The notes: generated by a model not told the origin, from the sequence alone. Counted from the first letter of the stretch, positions 1 to 6,700 are shown. The stretch is 7,763 bases of DNA from Euryarchaeota archaeon UBA36 (GCA_002496485.1 DAJW01000031.1:1-7763), one strand, 5' to 3'. Made by a program: numbers and translations.

Positions 1-1
1 T

Positions 2-748
2 TCTGAAGGTTGGAATCCGGAACCTGGAAATAAAGCCCTTACATTGAGAGTTTTAGACTCGAAGGGTAGAGAAATTTTAGTCAATACCAAAACAATAGAG
101 ATTAGAAATACGGATTGGAATGTGGGATTAGTAAGTCTAGAATTAGAAGGGCTGGGCGAAAATCAGAAAATTAAAGTTCTAACGAAAAGAAATAATGAAA
201 ATATACTGTCTGATGCTGATTGTGAGATATCATTGAAGGCGGGCGAACATTCATCTGTATATTCTATTGATATGACTTCAGTTTACGTCCCTACTCCTAA
301 AATTGATAGGCCAAATGTAGAAGATGGAATAGAAGCCATCATAAGAATAGATTGTAGATTTCCGTGGGATATTGATTCTAATCCAAATGATAATGAATAT
401 CGAATAGTACTAAGTGGCGGATCTATAGATAACTCAGAAAATGAAAATATTATTGTAATTATAATATCTACATCTACTGTATGTTTATTGTACTTCATAT
501 CTTCTAGAATTAAAAGGAGTAATAGTGAGAGAAGAAGACTGAAAGAAATGACTAAATTAGCTATAGAAAGAAGGTTAGATGATAATAAAGATGAAAAACA
601 GGATCTACTAGAAAATTCATCTTTAGAAAATGAGATTGAAAATGATGAAAATATTGAATTAAAGGAAATAATTAATCAGCCACCTGATGAAATTTCCGAA
701 GAAGATGAATTTGATATCAGACTTAGGAAACTACTAGACAGGAAATAA
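2..748 (+). CDS. C-terminal part of a single-pass membrane-anchored surface protein (5' end outside window)
   Basis: The reading frame is open from the first complete codon at base 2, so this is the 3' part of a longer gene. The TTG at 44 is not needed as a start. The 248 visible residues have three parts. Residues 1 to about 148 are a beta-rich, Asn/Asp/Glu-rich region with two cysteines (about 74 and 118) that could form a disulfide; its opening (ALTLRVLDSKGREIL) resembles Ig-like or CARDB-type extracellular domains. Residues about 150-167 are one hydrophobic span (starting IIVIIISTSTVCLL), followed by the basic stop-transfer SSRIKR. Residues 168-248 are a highly charged, probably helical cytoplasmic tail, first basic (SERRRLKEM) and then acidic. 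This implies an outside domain with a C-terminal anchor. The exact function is not recognised; adhesion or an S-layer-associated role is only a guess. The next gene follows 12 bases downstream on the same strand, so the two are probably co-transcribed. Confidence 0.75.
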   Translation, partial: SEGWNPEPGNKALTLRVLDSKGREILVNTKTIEIRNTDWNVGLVSLELEGLGENQKIKVLTKRNNENILSDADCEISLKAGEHSSVYSIDMTSVYVPTPKIDRPNVEDGIEAIIRIDCRFPWDIDSNPNDNEYRIVLSGGSIDNSENENIIVIIISTSTVCLLYFISSRIKRSNSERRRLKEMTKLAIERRLDDNKDEKQDLLENSSLENEIENDENIELKEIINQPPDEISEEDEFDIRLRKLLDRK

Positions 749-760
749 TTTCCGGGGCTT

Positions 761-1384
761 ATGTCGAAACCTCGTAACACCTCTCCATTTTATACGTTTG
801 ATCCAATAATTAGAGATCCTGAAGACTTAATACCCGCAATTAGATTGTCTAAAGATGGGGATCATGGGAAATTTCTAGACCTAGTGAGTGAAGACTTGGG
901 GATGCCTAAACTGATTGATGGCGTAGGTGCTTCTTTAGATTCGGCAACAATATTACTAATATCATTAATTGAATGGCAGAAGGGCGAAAGGGCTGCAAAG
1001 CCATTGGATTCTGGCATTTCGAGAGATAGAATTGGTAGATTTCCATCAATTGATGGTAATGCTATAGAATACCTAATAAAATACACAAAAGAAGGAAATG
1101 ATTCTTCTTTTCATTATTTATTGAAATTGCTTTCTAGAAGATTTGATGACTATTATGGTGATTATCGGGAAATTAGCTCTGGGATGTCTGGAGTGGATTT
1201 GCTCGGATGGTTAAATGAGGATGAAATTTTAGAAATGAAGAAGGAAATTGAAACAGGAGTGTGGAGTATTGATTCTGGTGAAGAATTGGATGGTGGCGTA
1301 CAAGACTGCGTGAGGCATTTACTTGTGATATTAAGATCTGCAATAAAACGAAAATGTGGAATATTGATGAGAAGGCATGTATGA
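761..1384 (+). CDS. Hypothetical soluble protein, 207 residues, no recognised family
   Basis: The ATG lies 12 bases after the stop of the upstream surface-protein gene. The preceding bases (CCGGGGCTT) give at best a weak ribosome-binding site, so translation may depend on coupling to the upstream gene. I see no signal peptide, no convincing membrane span, no zinc-binding cysteine cluster and no nucleotide-binding loop. The composition suggests an alpha-helical cytoplasmic protein: a helix around residues 58-80 (SATILLISLIEWQKGERAAK), another around 100-125 (AIEYLIKYTKEG and onward to HYLLKLLSRR), and an acidic stretch 150-180. The C-terminus is basic (residues about 192-207, with RSAIKRKCG and RRHV) and could touch nucleic acid or membrane. 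Codon use matches its neighbours and the frame is uninterrupted for 624 bases, so I treat it as real. It ends 10 bases from the convergent purC stop codon. Confidence 0.7.
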   Translation: MSKPRNTSPFYTFDPIIRDPEDLIPAIRLSKDGDHGKFLDLVSEDLGMPKLIDGVGASLDSATILLISLIEWQKGERAAKPLDSGISRDRIGRFPSIDGNAIEYLIKYTKEGNDSSFHYLLKLLSRRFDDYYGDYREISSGMSGVDLLGWLNEDEILEMKKEIETGVWSIDSGEELDGGVQDCVRHLLVILRSAIKRKCGILMRRHV

Positions 1385-1397
1385 GTAATCATACTCA
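1379..1397. repeat. Inverted repeat at the convergent junction of the orphan gene and purC
   Basis: GTATGA (1379-1384) and TCATAC (1389-1394) are perfect 6-bp arms around the loop GTAA. An alternative fold pairs GAGTA (1383-1387) with TACTC (1392-1396). The structure overlaps the stop codon of the plus-strand gene and abuts or overlaps the stop of purC. It could mark or protect mRNA 3' ends in both directions. There is no following T-tract, so a classical intrinsic terminator is not supported. Arms this short in AT-rich DNA can arise by chance. Confidence 0.35.
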
Positions 1398-2306
1398 GAA
1401 TTTAAGCCCGGTTAGTCGCTCAAACATAGAATAGTAAAGTTTGGCCGTATTATCTATAATATTCTGTGGCAGAGCAGGTATTTCTGGCTCATCATTTCCC
1501 ACTTTTCTAGCATTATGTAAAGAATCATGATGCCCAGTTTCAATGTAATGTTGTCTTACAGCCTCTTTAGAAAGTTGTACAATTTGACCGTTCGAATATG
1601 ATTCTGCATCCCACCACCTATCTTCATCTAATGTACCGAAAGAGTCAATTAATACTGGATCTCTGTTTTTTCCTAAAGCAAATTCCTTTTTCCCATCTAC
1701 ATGGATTAAGCCCCTCTTGGATACTTCATCTTGAATTAAGGCATCTATTTTTAGAACTAAGTCTAGTATTCTATCCAGCTCATAGGGTTCTAAATTTGAA
1801 ATTTCTAATGCTTCTTCTCGATCGAGATTTCTATCAAATTTCTCGAATTTAGTTGATACTTCTAAAAATGGTTTTGGAAGTTTTATCCCTTCTTCTAAAA
1901 TCGCTTGATCTTCGAAGCCAAAATCTGAAGCACTGACTTCCCCTCTTTGATATCTTCTCCATGCAGTCCCCGCTAAATAATGACGACAAATGACTTCTAA
2001 AGGAACAAAAACATTCTCGGCATCTTTGGATATCGCACCCGGCTCCCTAATAACATCGAATCTTCTAGCTAGAACTCTATCTGGAGCATTCATCTCAACT
2101 ATGTGAGTATCGCAAATTCCAGCTTTCTTAACTAAATCAAACCAATGACAAGAAGAACGATTTAGTGATTCGCCTTTTCTTGGAATCAGGCTGGGGATAA
2201 TTTGGTCAAAGACAGATATTTGATCTGTATATCTAAATTCAATAATATCTGGATTGTCGGTGCTCCATACTTGCTTTACTTTTCCACTGTATAATAAATC
2301 GCCCAT
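1395..2306 (-). CDS. purC: Phosphoribosylaminoimidazole-succinocarboxamide synthase (SAICAR synthetase), long form
   Basis: The protein catalyses the ATP-dependent joining of aspartate to CAIR to make SAICAR in de novo purine synthesis; it is cytoplasmic. Family features run in order: the N-terminal LLYSGKVKQVW strand and glycine-rich turn (residues 4-14), IPRKGESLNRSS (41-52), which matches the usual IPxKGExL block, HYLAGTAWRRYQRG (109-122), which matches the R-x-YLxGSAW-x-xY block, STKFEKFDRN (151-160), HVDGKKEFALG (202-212), which corresponds to the VDxKxEFG signature, and a C-terminal block ending FERLTGLKF, typical of the roughly 300-residue long form. The length, 303 residues, is full for that form. 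The ATG puts LLYSGK at residue 4, as expected, and no alternative start lies upstream in frame. Oddity: where the family has DE-x-x-TPDSSR-x-W, this protein has DSFGTLDEDRWW (221-232), with Glu, Pro and Ser replaced. It stands alone on the minus strand, divergent from the transporter operon. Confidence 0.93.
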   Translation of the reverse strand: MGDLLYSGKVKQVWSTDNPDIIEFRYTDQISVFDQIIPSLIPRKGESLNRSSCHWFDLVKKAGICDTHIVEMNAPDRVLARRFDVIREPGAISKDAENVFVPLEVICRHYLAGTAWRRYQRGEVSASDFGFEDQAILEEGIKLPKPFLEVSTKFEKFDRNLDREEALEISNLEPYELDRILDLVLKIDALIQDEVSKRGLIHVDGKKEFALGKNRDPVLIDSFGTLDEDRWWDAESYSNGQIVQLSKEAVRQHYIETGHHDSLHNARKVGNDEPEIPALPQNIIDNTAKLYYSMFERLTGLKF

Positions 2307-2373
2307 GTGGTTGTGAGGAAAAATACATCCATCAACATTTGCATTGGTTAGTTTCCACTGACTTCGGCTAATT

Positions 2374-2381
2374 CTATATTC
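2374..2381 (+). promoter_or_regulatory. Candidate archaeal TATA box of the transporter operon
   Basis: CTATATTC lies in the roughly 100-bp divergent region between purC and the permease gene. Its centre is about 29 bases upstream of the first possible start (GTG at 2406) and 32 from the ATG at 2409. Archaeal TATA boxes sit about 26 bases before the transcription start, so the mRNA would begin near 2404 with no or almost no leader. No Shine-Dalgarno sequence precedes the start, which agrees with leaderless translation. The 10-mer CTATATTCTA recurs on the minus strand at 6701-6710. Confidence 0.5.
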
Positions 2382-2405
2382 TAATCTCGAAAGCGGAACA
2401 GGATT

Positions 2406-4688
2406 GTGATGATGGCCGGTGGCATAAATAAATCGAATATAGAGAAATCTCAGCGGAATATATTCGTAATAATTTCCTCCATTATTGCGATTATTGTATT
2501 ATCAAATCTGGTTTCAGCTCAGCAATATGAAAGCGGGTGGGAAAAAATTGATACTGGTATTGATGTAAACTTATATTCTGCAGAAAGTAATGACTATGGA
2601 TTATGGGTTTTTGGAGATTCTGGTACTATTGGCAATAGCTTGGATAATGGTTTGACTTGGAAATTTCAGAGTTTAGGGGAATTGAGTTTCAAAAAAACTG
2701 ATTCCAATTCTGAACAGATTGTAAGTTCTACTAGTAATGGGGAGATACTAGTTATTGAGAATATTGATGAAGATGGAGAATATACTACCAAAAATATTTC
2801 CAGAAACGGGAGTGAAGCAATAAATGACGTTGCAATAAAAGATGATGGGAGTGTTCTAACTATTGGCGCCCAAGGCAGTATTTGGCATTATGATGGCCTT
2901 GTTTGGACTGATAGGTCAATTAGTGATAATAGAAATTTACTCGGTATTTCATTTATGGACTCATCTAATGGACTAATTACTGGTGATGATGGATTAATTT
3001 TAGCGACATCGGATGGTGGAATTAGTTGGGATTATCGCGATGCTCCTGAGGAAATTCAGACTAAGAAAATAATAGATGTAGAATTTTATAGTCAAATTAG
3101 AGCTTATGCAATAACCGATGAAGGAAATATAATCAAATCGGCTAAGGAAGGTGAAACTGGAGTAGGGTTCATTTGGAATTTAATAGAGATTGAATCCGAA
3201 AACGGTTCAACTTCATTAGGTACAGAGTTGAATGCTATAGAAGTACTATCAACTAACAAATTGTTATTGAGTGGTCCTAGCGGATTTTTGGCCATTAGTA
3301 AGGATGGTGGCAATATTGTTAGTTCCCAAATTATCCCCGTAACTAATGAAACTAATTTCACTAGTTTTGCAATGTTGGATAATTTTCAAGGTATTGTAGT
3401 AGGAAGCAATGGAGTAATCTTACAAACTGATAATGCTGGAGAGAACGAGGTTGTAGGATTTCAAGTGATTGACTTCAATGATTTTGGACAATTTGTTGAC
3501 TACTCTAAGGGAATGATAATAGATGGTTTTTTTGCTACATTAAAGATTGTAATCTTTGGAATATTAATGGGATTCTCGATTGGAGTTTTTCTTTCTGTCC
3601 TGAAGACATCACCAGTTTCCATGAAAGACATGGCGCAAACCAATAGATTTCAACTGGTAAGGGGATTAATTCTCCCATTTTGGACGATATTACACATACC
3701 AATTTCTATAATTAATCTGAAATTTGATATAAAAAACCCATTAAGTAAAACTATTTATTTGTTGAAGGAGAAATCAGCAAACTCTGCTGCCAACGATTCG
3801 ATTAACATTAATGCGATAAGATCAATCGGTACTATTGCGGTAATTTTAGGTTTATATACTGTTCATGGAACATTTGATAGTATTGAATCATTAAATTTGG
3901 ATGGTTGGGAACATATTTTCGTCCCAGTAGGGGCTCCTAGAGAATTTGCTTCAATAATTATGGGAATAGCACTAATCGTTGTCGGCATTATATTCATAAC
4001 TTGCAATGGTGATTTTTCAATTAAAGAAATTATTATCCCAAATACTGATAGAAAATTCATCATTAATCCTTGGGGAATAAGGCCACTAAATTCTATTGCT
4101 ACATTATACACAGATTTCTTTCGTAATACTCCATTAATTGTCCAGTTTATGTTTATTCATTTTGGATTACAATTAGGAAAAATTGTACAAGGAATCGGAT
4201 TAGAAATAATTGGAGATAGTGATGGCACATTTGTAAGCTTTATCAGAGATGAAATACTAGCTGACAGAGCATATATTAGTGCTATATTTGCATTAGGATT
4301 GAATTCGGGGGCTTATCAGTGTGAGACTATTAGAGGCGCAATTTCGGCCATTCCATCTGGACAAATGGAAGCGGGAAGAAGTATAGGATTGAATTATTTT
4401 CAAACAATGAGACTGATAATAATGCCACAGGCGATTAGAATCTGTATCCCACCTTTGGGGAACGAGGTAGTAAATCTTGTCTTAAATTCATCTTTGGCAA
4501 TGGTAATTGGTTATGCAGAATTGACTAGGCAGGGTAAGTTGATTATCGCGATCACCTTCCAGATTTTCTGGGCGTGGGGCCTAGTAATGATTTCATACTT
4601 CATAGTAACTTGGACATTAGCACTAATGCTGAGAAGAATTGAGAAAAAAACGAGGATACCGGGATTAGGGATTTCGGGAGGTGCTTAA
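2406..4688 (+). CDS. Polar amino acid-type ABC transporter permease fused to an N-terminal extracellular beta-propeller
   Basis: 760 residues. An N-terminal signal or anchor helix (about 19-38, ending SNLVSAQQ) exports a domain of about 310 residues with seven repeats of the YCF48/BNR type. The clearest units are GDSGTIGNSLDNGLTWKF (70-87), GAQGSIWHYDGLVW (154-167), GDDGLILATSDGGISW (193-208) and GSNGVILQTDNAG (333-345); weaker units lie near 111, 240 and 290. A seven-bladed propeller is inferred. The rest (about 373-745) is an inner-membrane permease of the HisM/GlnP (BPD_transp_1) family: a first helix with TLKIVIFGILMGFSIG, YTDFFRNTPLIVQFMFIHFG (568-587), and the EAA coupling loop SAIPSGQMEAGRSIGLNYF (647-665) leading to MPQAIR and PPLGNEVVNLVLNSSLAMVI. 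The EAA loop contacts the ATPase encoded next door. About 160 residues (401-558), with extra hydrophobic segments at about 418-438, 473-486 and 514-532, interrupt the usual spacing before FFRNTP. Start choice: GTG 2406, ATG 2409 and ATG 2412 are adjacent and in frame; 2409 is as likely as 2406. Substrate is probably polar amino acids but is not shown by the sequence. Confidence 0.9.
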   Translation: MMMAGGINKSNIEKSQRNIFVIISSIIAIIVLSNLVSAQQYESGWEKIDTGIDVNLYSAESNDYGLWVFGDSGTIGNSLDNGLTWKFQSLGELSFKKTDSNSEQIVSSTSNGEILVIENIDEDGEYTTKNISRNGSEAINDVAIKDDGSVLTIGAQGSIWHYDGLVWTDRSISDNRNLLGISFMDSSNGLITGDDGLILATSDGGISWDYRDAPEEIQTKKIIDVEFYSQIRAYAITDEGNIIKSAKEGETGVGFIWNLIEIESENGSTSLGTELNAIEVLSTNKLLLSGPSGFLAISKDGGNIVSSQIIPVTNETNFTSFAMLDNFQGIVVGSNGVILQTDNAGENEVVGFQVIDFNDFGQFVDYSKGMIIDGFFATLKIVIFGILMGFSIGVFLSVLKTSPVSMKDMAQTNRFQLVRGLILPFWTILHIPISIINLKFDIKNPLSKTIYLLKEKSANSAANDSININAIRSIGTIAVILGLYTVHGTFDSIESLNLDGWEHIFVPVGAPREFASIIMGIALIVVGIIFITCNGDFSIKEIIIPNTDRKFIINPWGIRPLNSIATLYTDFFRNTPLIVQFMFIHFGLQLGKIVQGIGLEIIGDSDGTFVSFIRDEILADRAYISAIFALGLNSGAYQCETIRGAISAIPSGQMEAGRSIGLNYFQTMRLIIMPQAIRICIPPLGNEVVNLVLNSSLAMVIGYAELTRQGKLIIAITFQIFWAWGLVMISYFIVTWTLALMLRRIEKKTRIPGLGISGGA
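4677..4682 (+). promoter_or_regulatory. Shine-Dalgarno site of the ABC ATPase gene, inside the permease 3' end
   Basis: GGAGGT lies 6 bases before the ATG at 4689, within the last codons of the permease gene. It is complementary to the 16S rRNA 3' end (CACCUCC). It supports this ATG and shows that the operon-internal gene is translated from a ribosome-binding site, unlike the apparently leaderless first gene. Confidence 0.8.
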
Positions 4689-5426
4689 ATGGGAGAAAGA
4701 ATACTAAGCATTTCGAATTTGCATAAAATTTACTTCGGTGGAGTTCATGCAGTTAAGGGGGTTTCTTTTGATGTCATGGAGGGGGAATCAGTGGCAATAA
4801 TAGGCTCTTCAGGGAGTGGTAAATCTACTGTTTTGAGATGTATAAATAGGCTAATTGAACCTACTAAGGGAGAAATAAAACTTAGAGGAGAACAGATTAA
4901 CACTCCTTCATCTGATATTAATGAAGTTAGATCACGCATTGGAATGGTTTTCCAATCATTTGAGTTATTTGCTCACCTTAGGGTTTTGGAAAACGTATCT
5001 TTGGGTCTAAGGCACGTTAGAAAAATGAGTAAGGATGAAGCAGAACAGCGATCTAAAGATGTATTGAGTAGGGTAGATATGCTAGATAAAATAGAAGCGT
5101 ACCCAGGGAATTTATCTGGAGGGCAGAAACAAAGAGTAGCAATTGCCAGAGCTCTAGCTATGAAGCCTGAAGTAATGTTGTTCGATGAACCAACTAGTGC
5201 TCTTGACCCAGAACTAATTGGTTCAGTTTTGGAAACTATCAGAGGTTTAGCGGAAGAAGGAATGACTATGGTTGTAGTTACCCATGAGATTAATTTCGCT
5301 AGAGATGTTGCTGATCGAGTCATTTACTTGGATAAAGGGGAGATAGCGGAGTCCGGGCCTTCTTCAATAATCGAGCACCCTCAAACTGAAAGAATGATTA
5401 AATTTCTATCTAGCATTAATGATTAG
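4689..5426 (+). CDS. glnQ: Polar amino acid ABC transporter ATP-binding protein (GlnQ/HisP type)
   Basis: 245 residues, the normal full length. It hydrolyses ATP on the cytoplasmic face to drive the adjacent permease. All catalytic motifs are present: Walker A GSSGSGKST (39-47), Q-loop Gln89 in MVFQSFELFAHLRVLENV, ABC signature LSGGQKQR (142-149), Walker B VMLFDEP (162-168) with Glu167, D-loop SALD (170-173) and switch His199 in VVVTHE. The FQSFELFAHLRVLENV form of the Q-loop and the ending FARDVADRVIYLDKGEIAESG with a short C-terminus and no extra regulatory domain are typical of the polar amino acid uptake family rather than the MetN or CysA families. The ATG directly abuts the permease stop, so translation is coupled. 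The gene symbol names the family; the actual substrate may differ. Its stop codon abuts the stop of the convergent gene with no spacer. Confidence 0.93.
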   Translation: MGERILSISNLHKIYFGGVHAVKGVSFDVMEGESVAIIGSSGSGKSTVLRCINRLIEPTKGEIKLRGEQINTPSSDINEVRSRIGMVFQSFELFAHLRVLENVSLGLRHVRKMSKDEAEQRSKDVLSRVDMLDKIEAYPGNLSGGQKQRVAIARALAMKPEVMLFDEPTSALDPELIGSVLETIRGLAEEGMTMVVVTHEINFARDVADRVIYLDKGEIAESGPSSIIEHPQTERMIKFLSSIND

Positions 5427-5440
5427 TTAACACGAACTAA
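5423..5440. repeat. Inverted repeat over the abutting convergent stop codons
   Basis: TTAGTT (5423-5428) and AACTAA (5435-5440) form perfect 6-bp arms around a 6-base loop. The left arm spans the TAG stop of the ATPase gene and the first bases of the TAA stop of the minus-strand gene. It may be a short 3'-end stem-loop read in both directions. The arms are AT-rich and contain stop codons, so chance is a serious alternative. Confidence 0.3.
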
Positions 5441-6653
5441 CAACAGACCATGATTCTGCATAATACTTCCCTTGTTGTTCATTATATTCTCCTGTCTGCT
5501 CATATTGATAATGAGTAATAGAATTTTGATTTGAAGCTCCCCATGGAGCATCTTGAGATACTTCAACTTCGAATGTATAGCATCCAAAGTCTCCTGAAGA
5601 CAGGAAATCATCAGTTGGGAAGAATAGTCTATCAAACTCCGGTGCTGATTCACTGCCATCAAGTTTGAGCTCGGAACCATATTCTCCAACATAACTACTT
5701 CCGGAACCATATACATCATTTGAATCGTCCCAAGATGCTAGACCATTAGTGACTGTTATTATTGGATATTGAATTGCAGTTTCTGATCCTTCTTTTAGGG
5801 TCGCGCTTACTGTATAGTCTGCATATGGCATCCCGCCTGGCCTAGAAGTCATAGATTCAAGGCCAATCCATGATGTTAATATTATTCCAATAACACAATC
5901 CGATGTGTCACTGTCGCAGTCTGAACCAGTGCCCATATATCCAATGGTCTCTGAATCAACATCAGTAATTGTTCTCATCAGGTGTGATGATTCTAGAGTG
6001 AAGGAGTCTGAGCTCTCTTCTGTCGCTACATTAATTTCATAATCCTTATCATCTATCGGATTAGAAACATAGAAATCAGAAATTGTTAGAGATAATTCTC
6101 CATATTTTCCAAATCCATCCTCTCGATCGATGGAAAAATCCTTTGTTACAGAATATACCTCATTACCATCAAAATTGACAGTTATATCGGCTGTTGTGAT
6201 ATCTGATGAAAAGAATCCCCCTGACCCTCTAATCTTCAGCATTATGTCCTTTGAATCGTCAGATAATTCACTCTCTGCAATTGTAATTGATGAGCTAGAT
6301 ACGCTACTAGCAATAAACGGACTTGCAGCGAGAAGTAAATATGAAACCCCTAGAACTTGTACAAATTTCTTATCTAATGCATTCCAAACATAGAAAAATG
6401 ATCCGCCGAGAATTATAATTGGAATTATTGATAAAAATGAGTAATTACTTTGTATGTTTGGTGATGCTAAAAGCCACGAAAGTATTAGTCCAACTAGTCC
6501 TAAAAGTATGCCAATGTTAAGAATACTTAGATTACCTAATGTCGGCAACTTAGAAATATTATTCTCATTATTCAATTCCGCTTCAAGAGTCTGACTGTTG
6601 CTATCGCTAGTCTGTATCTCAATCGCTTTACCCAATAATCCACCATCACTCAT
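5427..6653 (-). CDS. Hypothetical membrane protein: three N-terminal spans and a large extracellular beta-rich domain
   Basis: 408 residues, not recognised. A polar, probably cytoplasmic N-terminus (1-40, opening MSDGGLLGKAIEIQ) is followed by three hydrophobic spans at about 42-63 (from LSILNIGILLGLVGLILSW), 72-92 (from SFLSIIPIIILGGSFFYVW) and 96-116 (from FVQVLGVSYLLLAASPFIAS). Lysines in the loop between spans 2 and 3 (ALDKKF) put that loop inside, so the C-terminal 290 residues face outside. That domain is rich in Ser, Asp and beta-prone stretches, as in many archaeal surface proteins. Its four cysteines (246, 253, 358 and the final residue 408) could form two disulfides. The ATG at 6653 is the only conventional start in the frame after an upstream stop at 6711-6713. 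No Shine-Dalgarno site is visible. It lies 63 bases downstream of another surface-protein gene on the same strand, so the two may be co-transcribed or this gene may use its own promoter. Confidence 0.8.
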   Translation of the reverse strand: MSDGGLLGKAIEIQTSDSNSQTLEAELNNENNISKLPTLGNLSILNIGILLGLVGLILSWLLASPNIQSNYSFLSIIPIIILGGSFFYVWNALDKKFVQVLGVSYLLLAASPFIASSVSSSSITIAESELSDDSKDIMLKIRGSGGFFSSDITTADITVNFDGNEVYSVTKDFSIDREDGFGKYGELSLTISDFYVSNPIDDKDYEINVATEESSDSFTLESSHLMRTITDVDSETIGYMGTGSDCDSDTSDCVIGIILTSWIGLESMTSRPGGMPYADYTVSATLKEGSETAIQYPIITVTNGLASWDDSNDVYGSGSSYVGEYGSELKLDGSESAPEFDRLFFPTDDFLSSGDFGCYTFEVEVSQDAPWGASNQNSITHYQYEQTGEYNEQQGKYYAESWSVVSSC

Positions 6654-6700
6654 GCTATTCGGTACTAATGATAGATTATCAACCCGTTGGCGGTAAGTGC

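Noticed and set aside
44..46. TTG as the start codon of the first gene
   Set aside because: The same frame continues without a stop to the left edge, and the residues before it (WNPEPGNKALT) fit the domain. The gene is truncated, not short.
1598..1852. 84-codon plus-strand open frame antisense to purC
   Set aside because: It lies wholly inside the well-conserved purC gene, has no promoter or ribosome-binding site, and its Leu/His-rich composition is typical of an antisense shadow.
2318..2326. GTATTTTTC on the minus strand as the purC TATA box
   Set aside because: It is only about 16 bases from the purC ATG, which would place transcription start inside the gene, and the conserved N-terminus rules out a later start. 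The purC promoter remains unassigned.
4973..5323. 116-codon minus-strand open frame inside the ATPase gene
   Set aside because: It mirrors the conserved ABC motifs on the other strand; nothing supports expression.
5423..5719. 98-codon minus-strand open frame overlapping the three-span surface protein
   Set aside because: It is a second frame on the same strand within a longer gene with normal composition; it is Met-rich and lacks a start signal.
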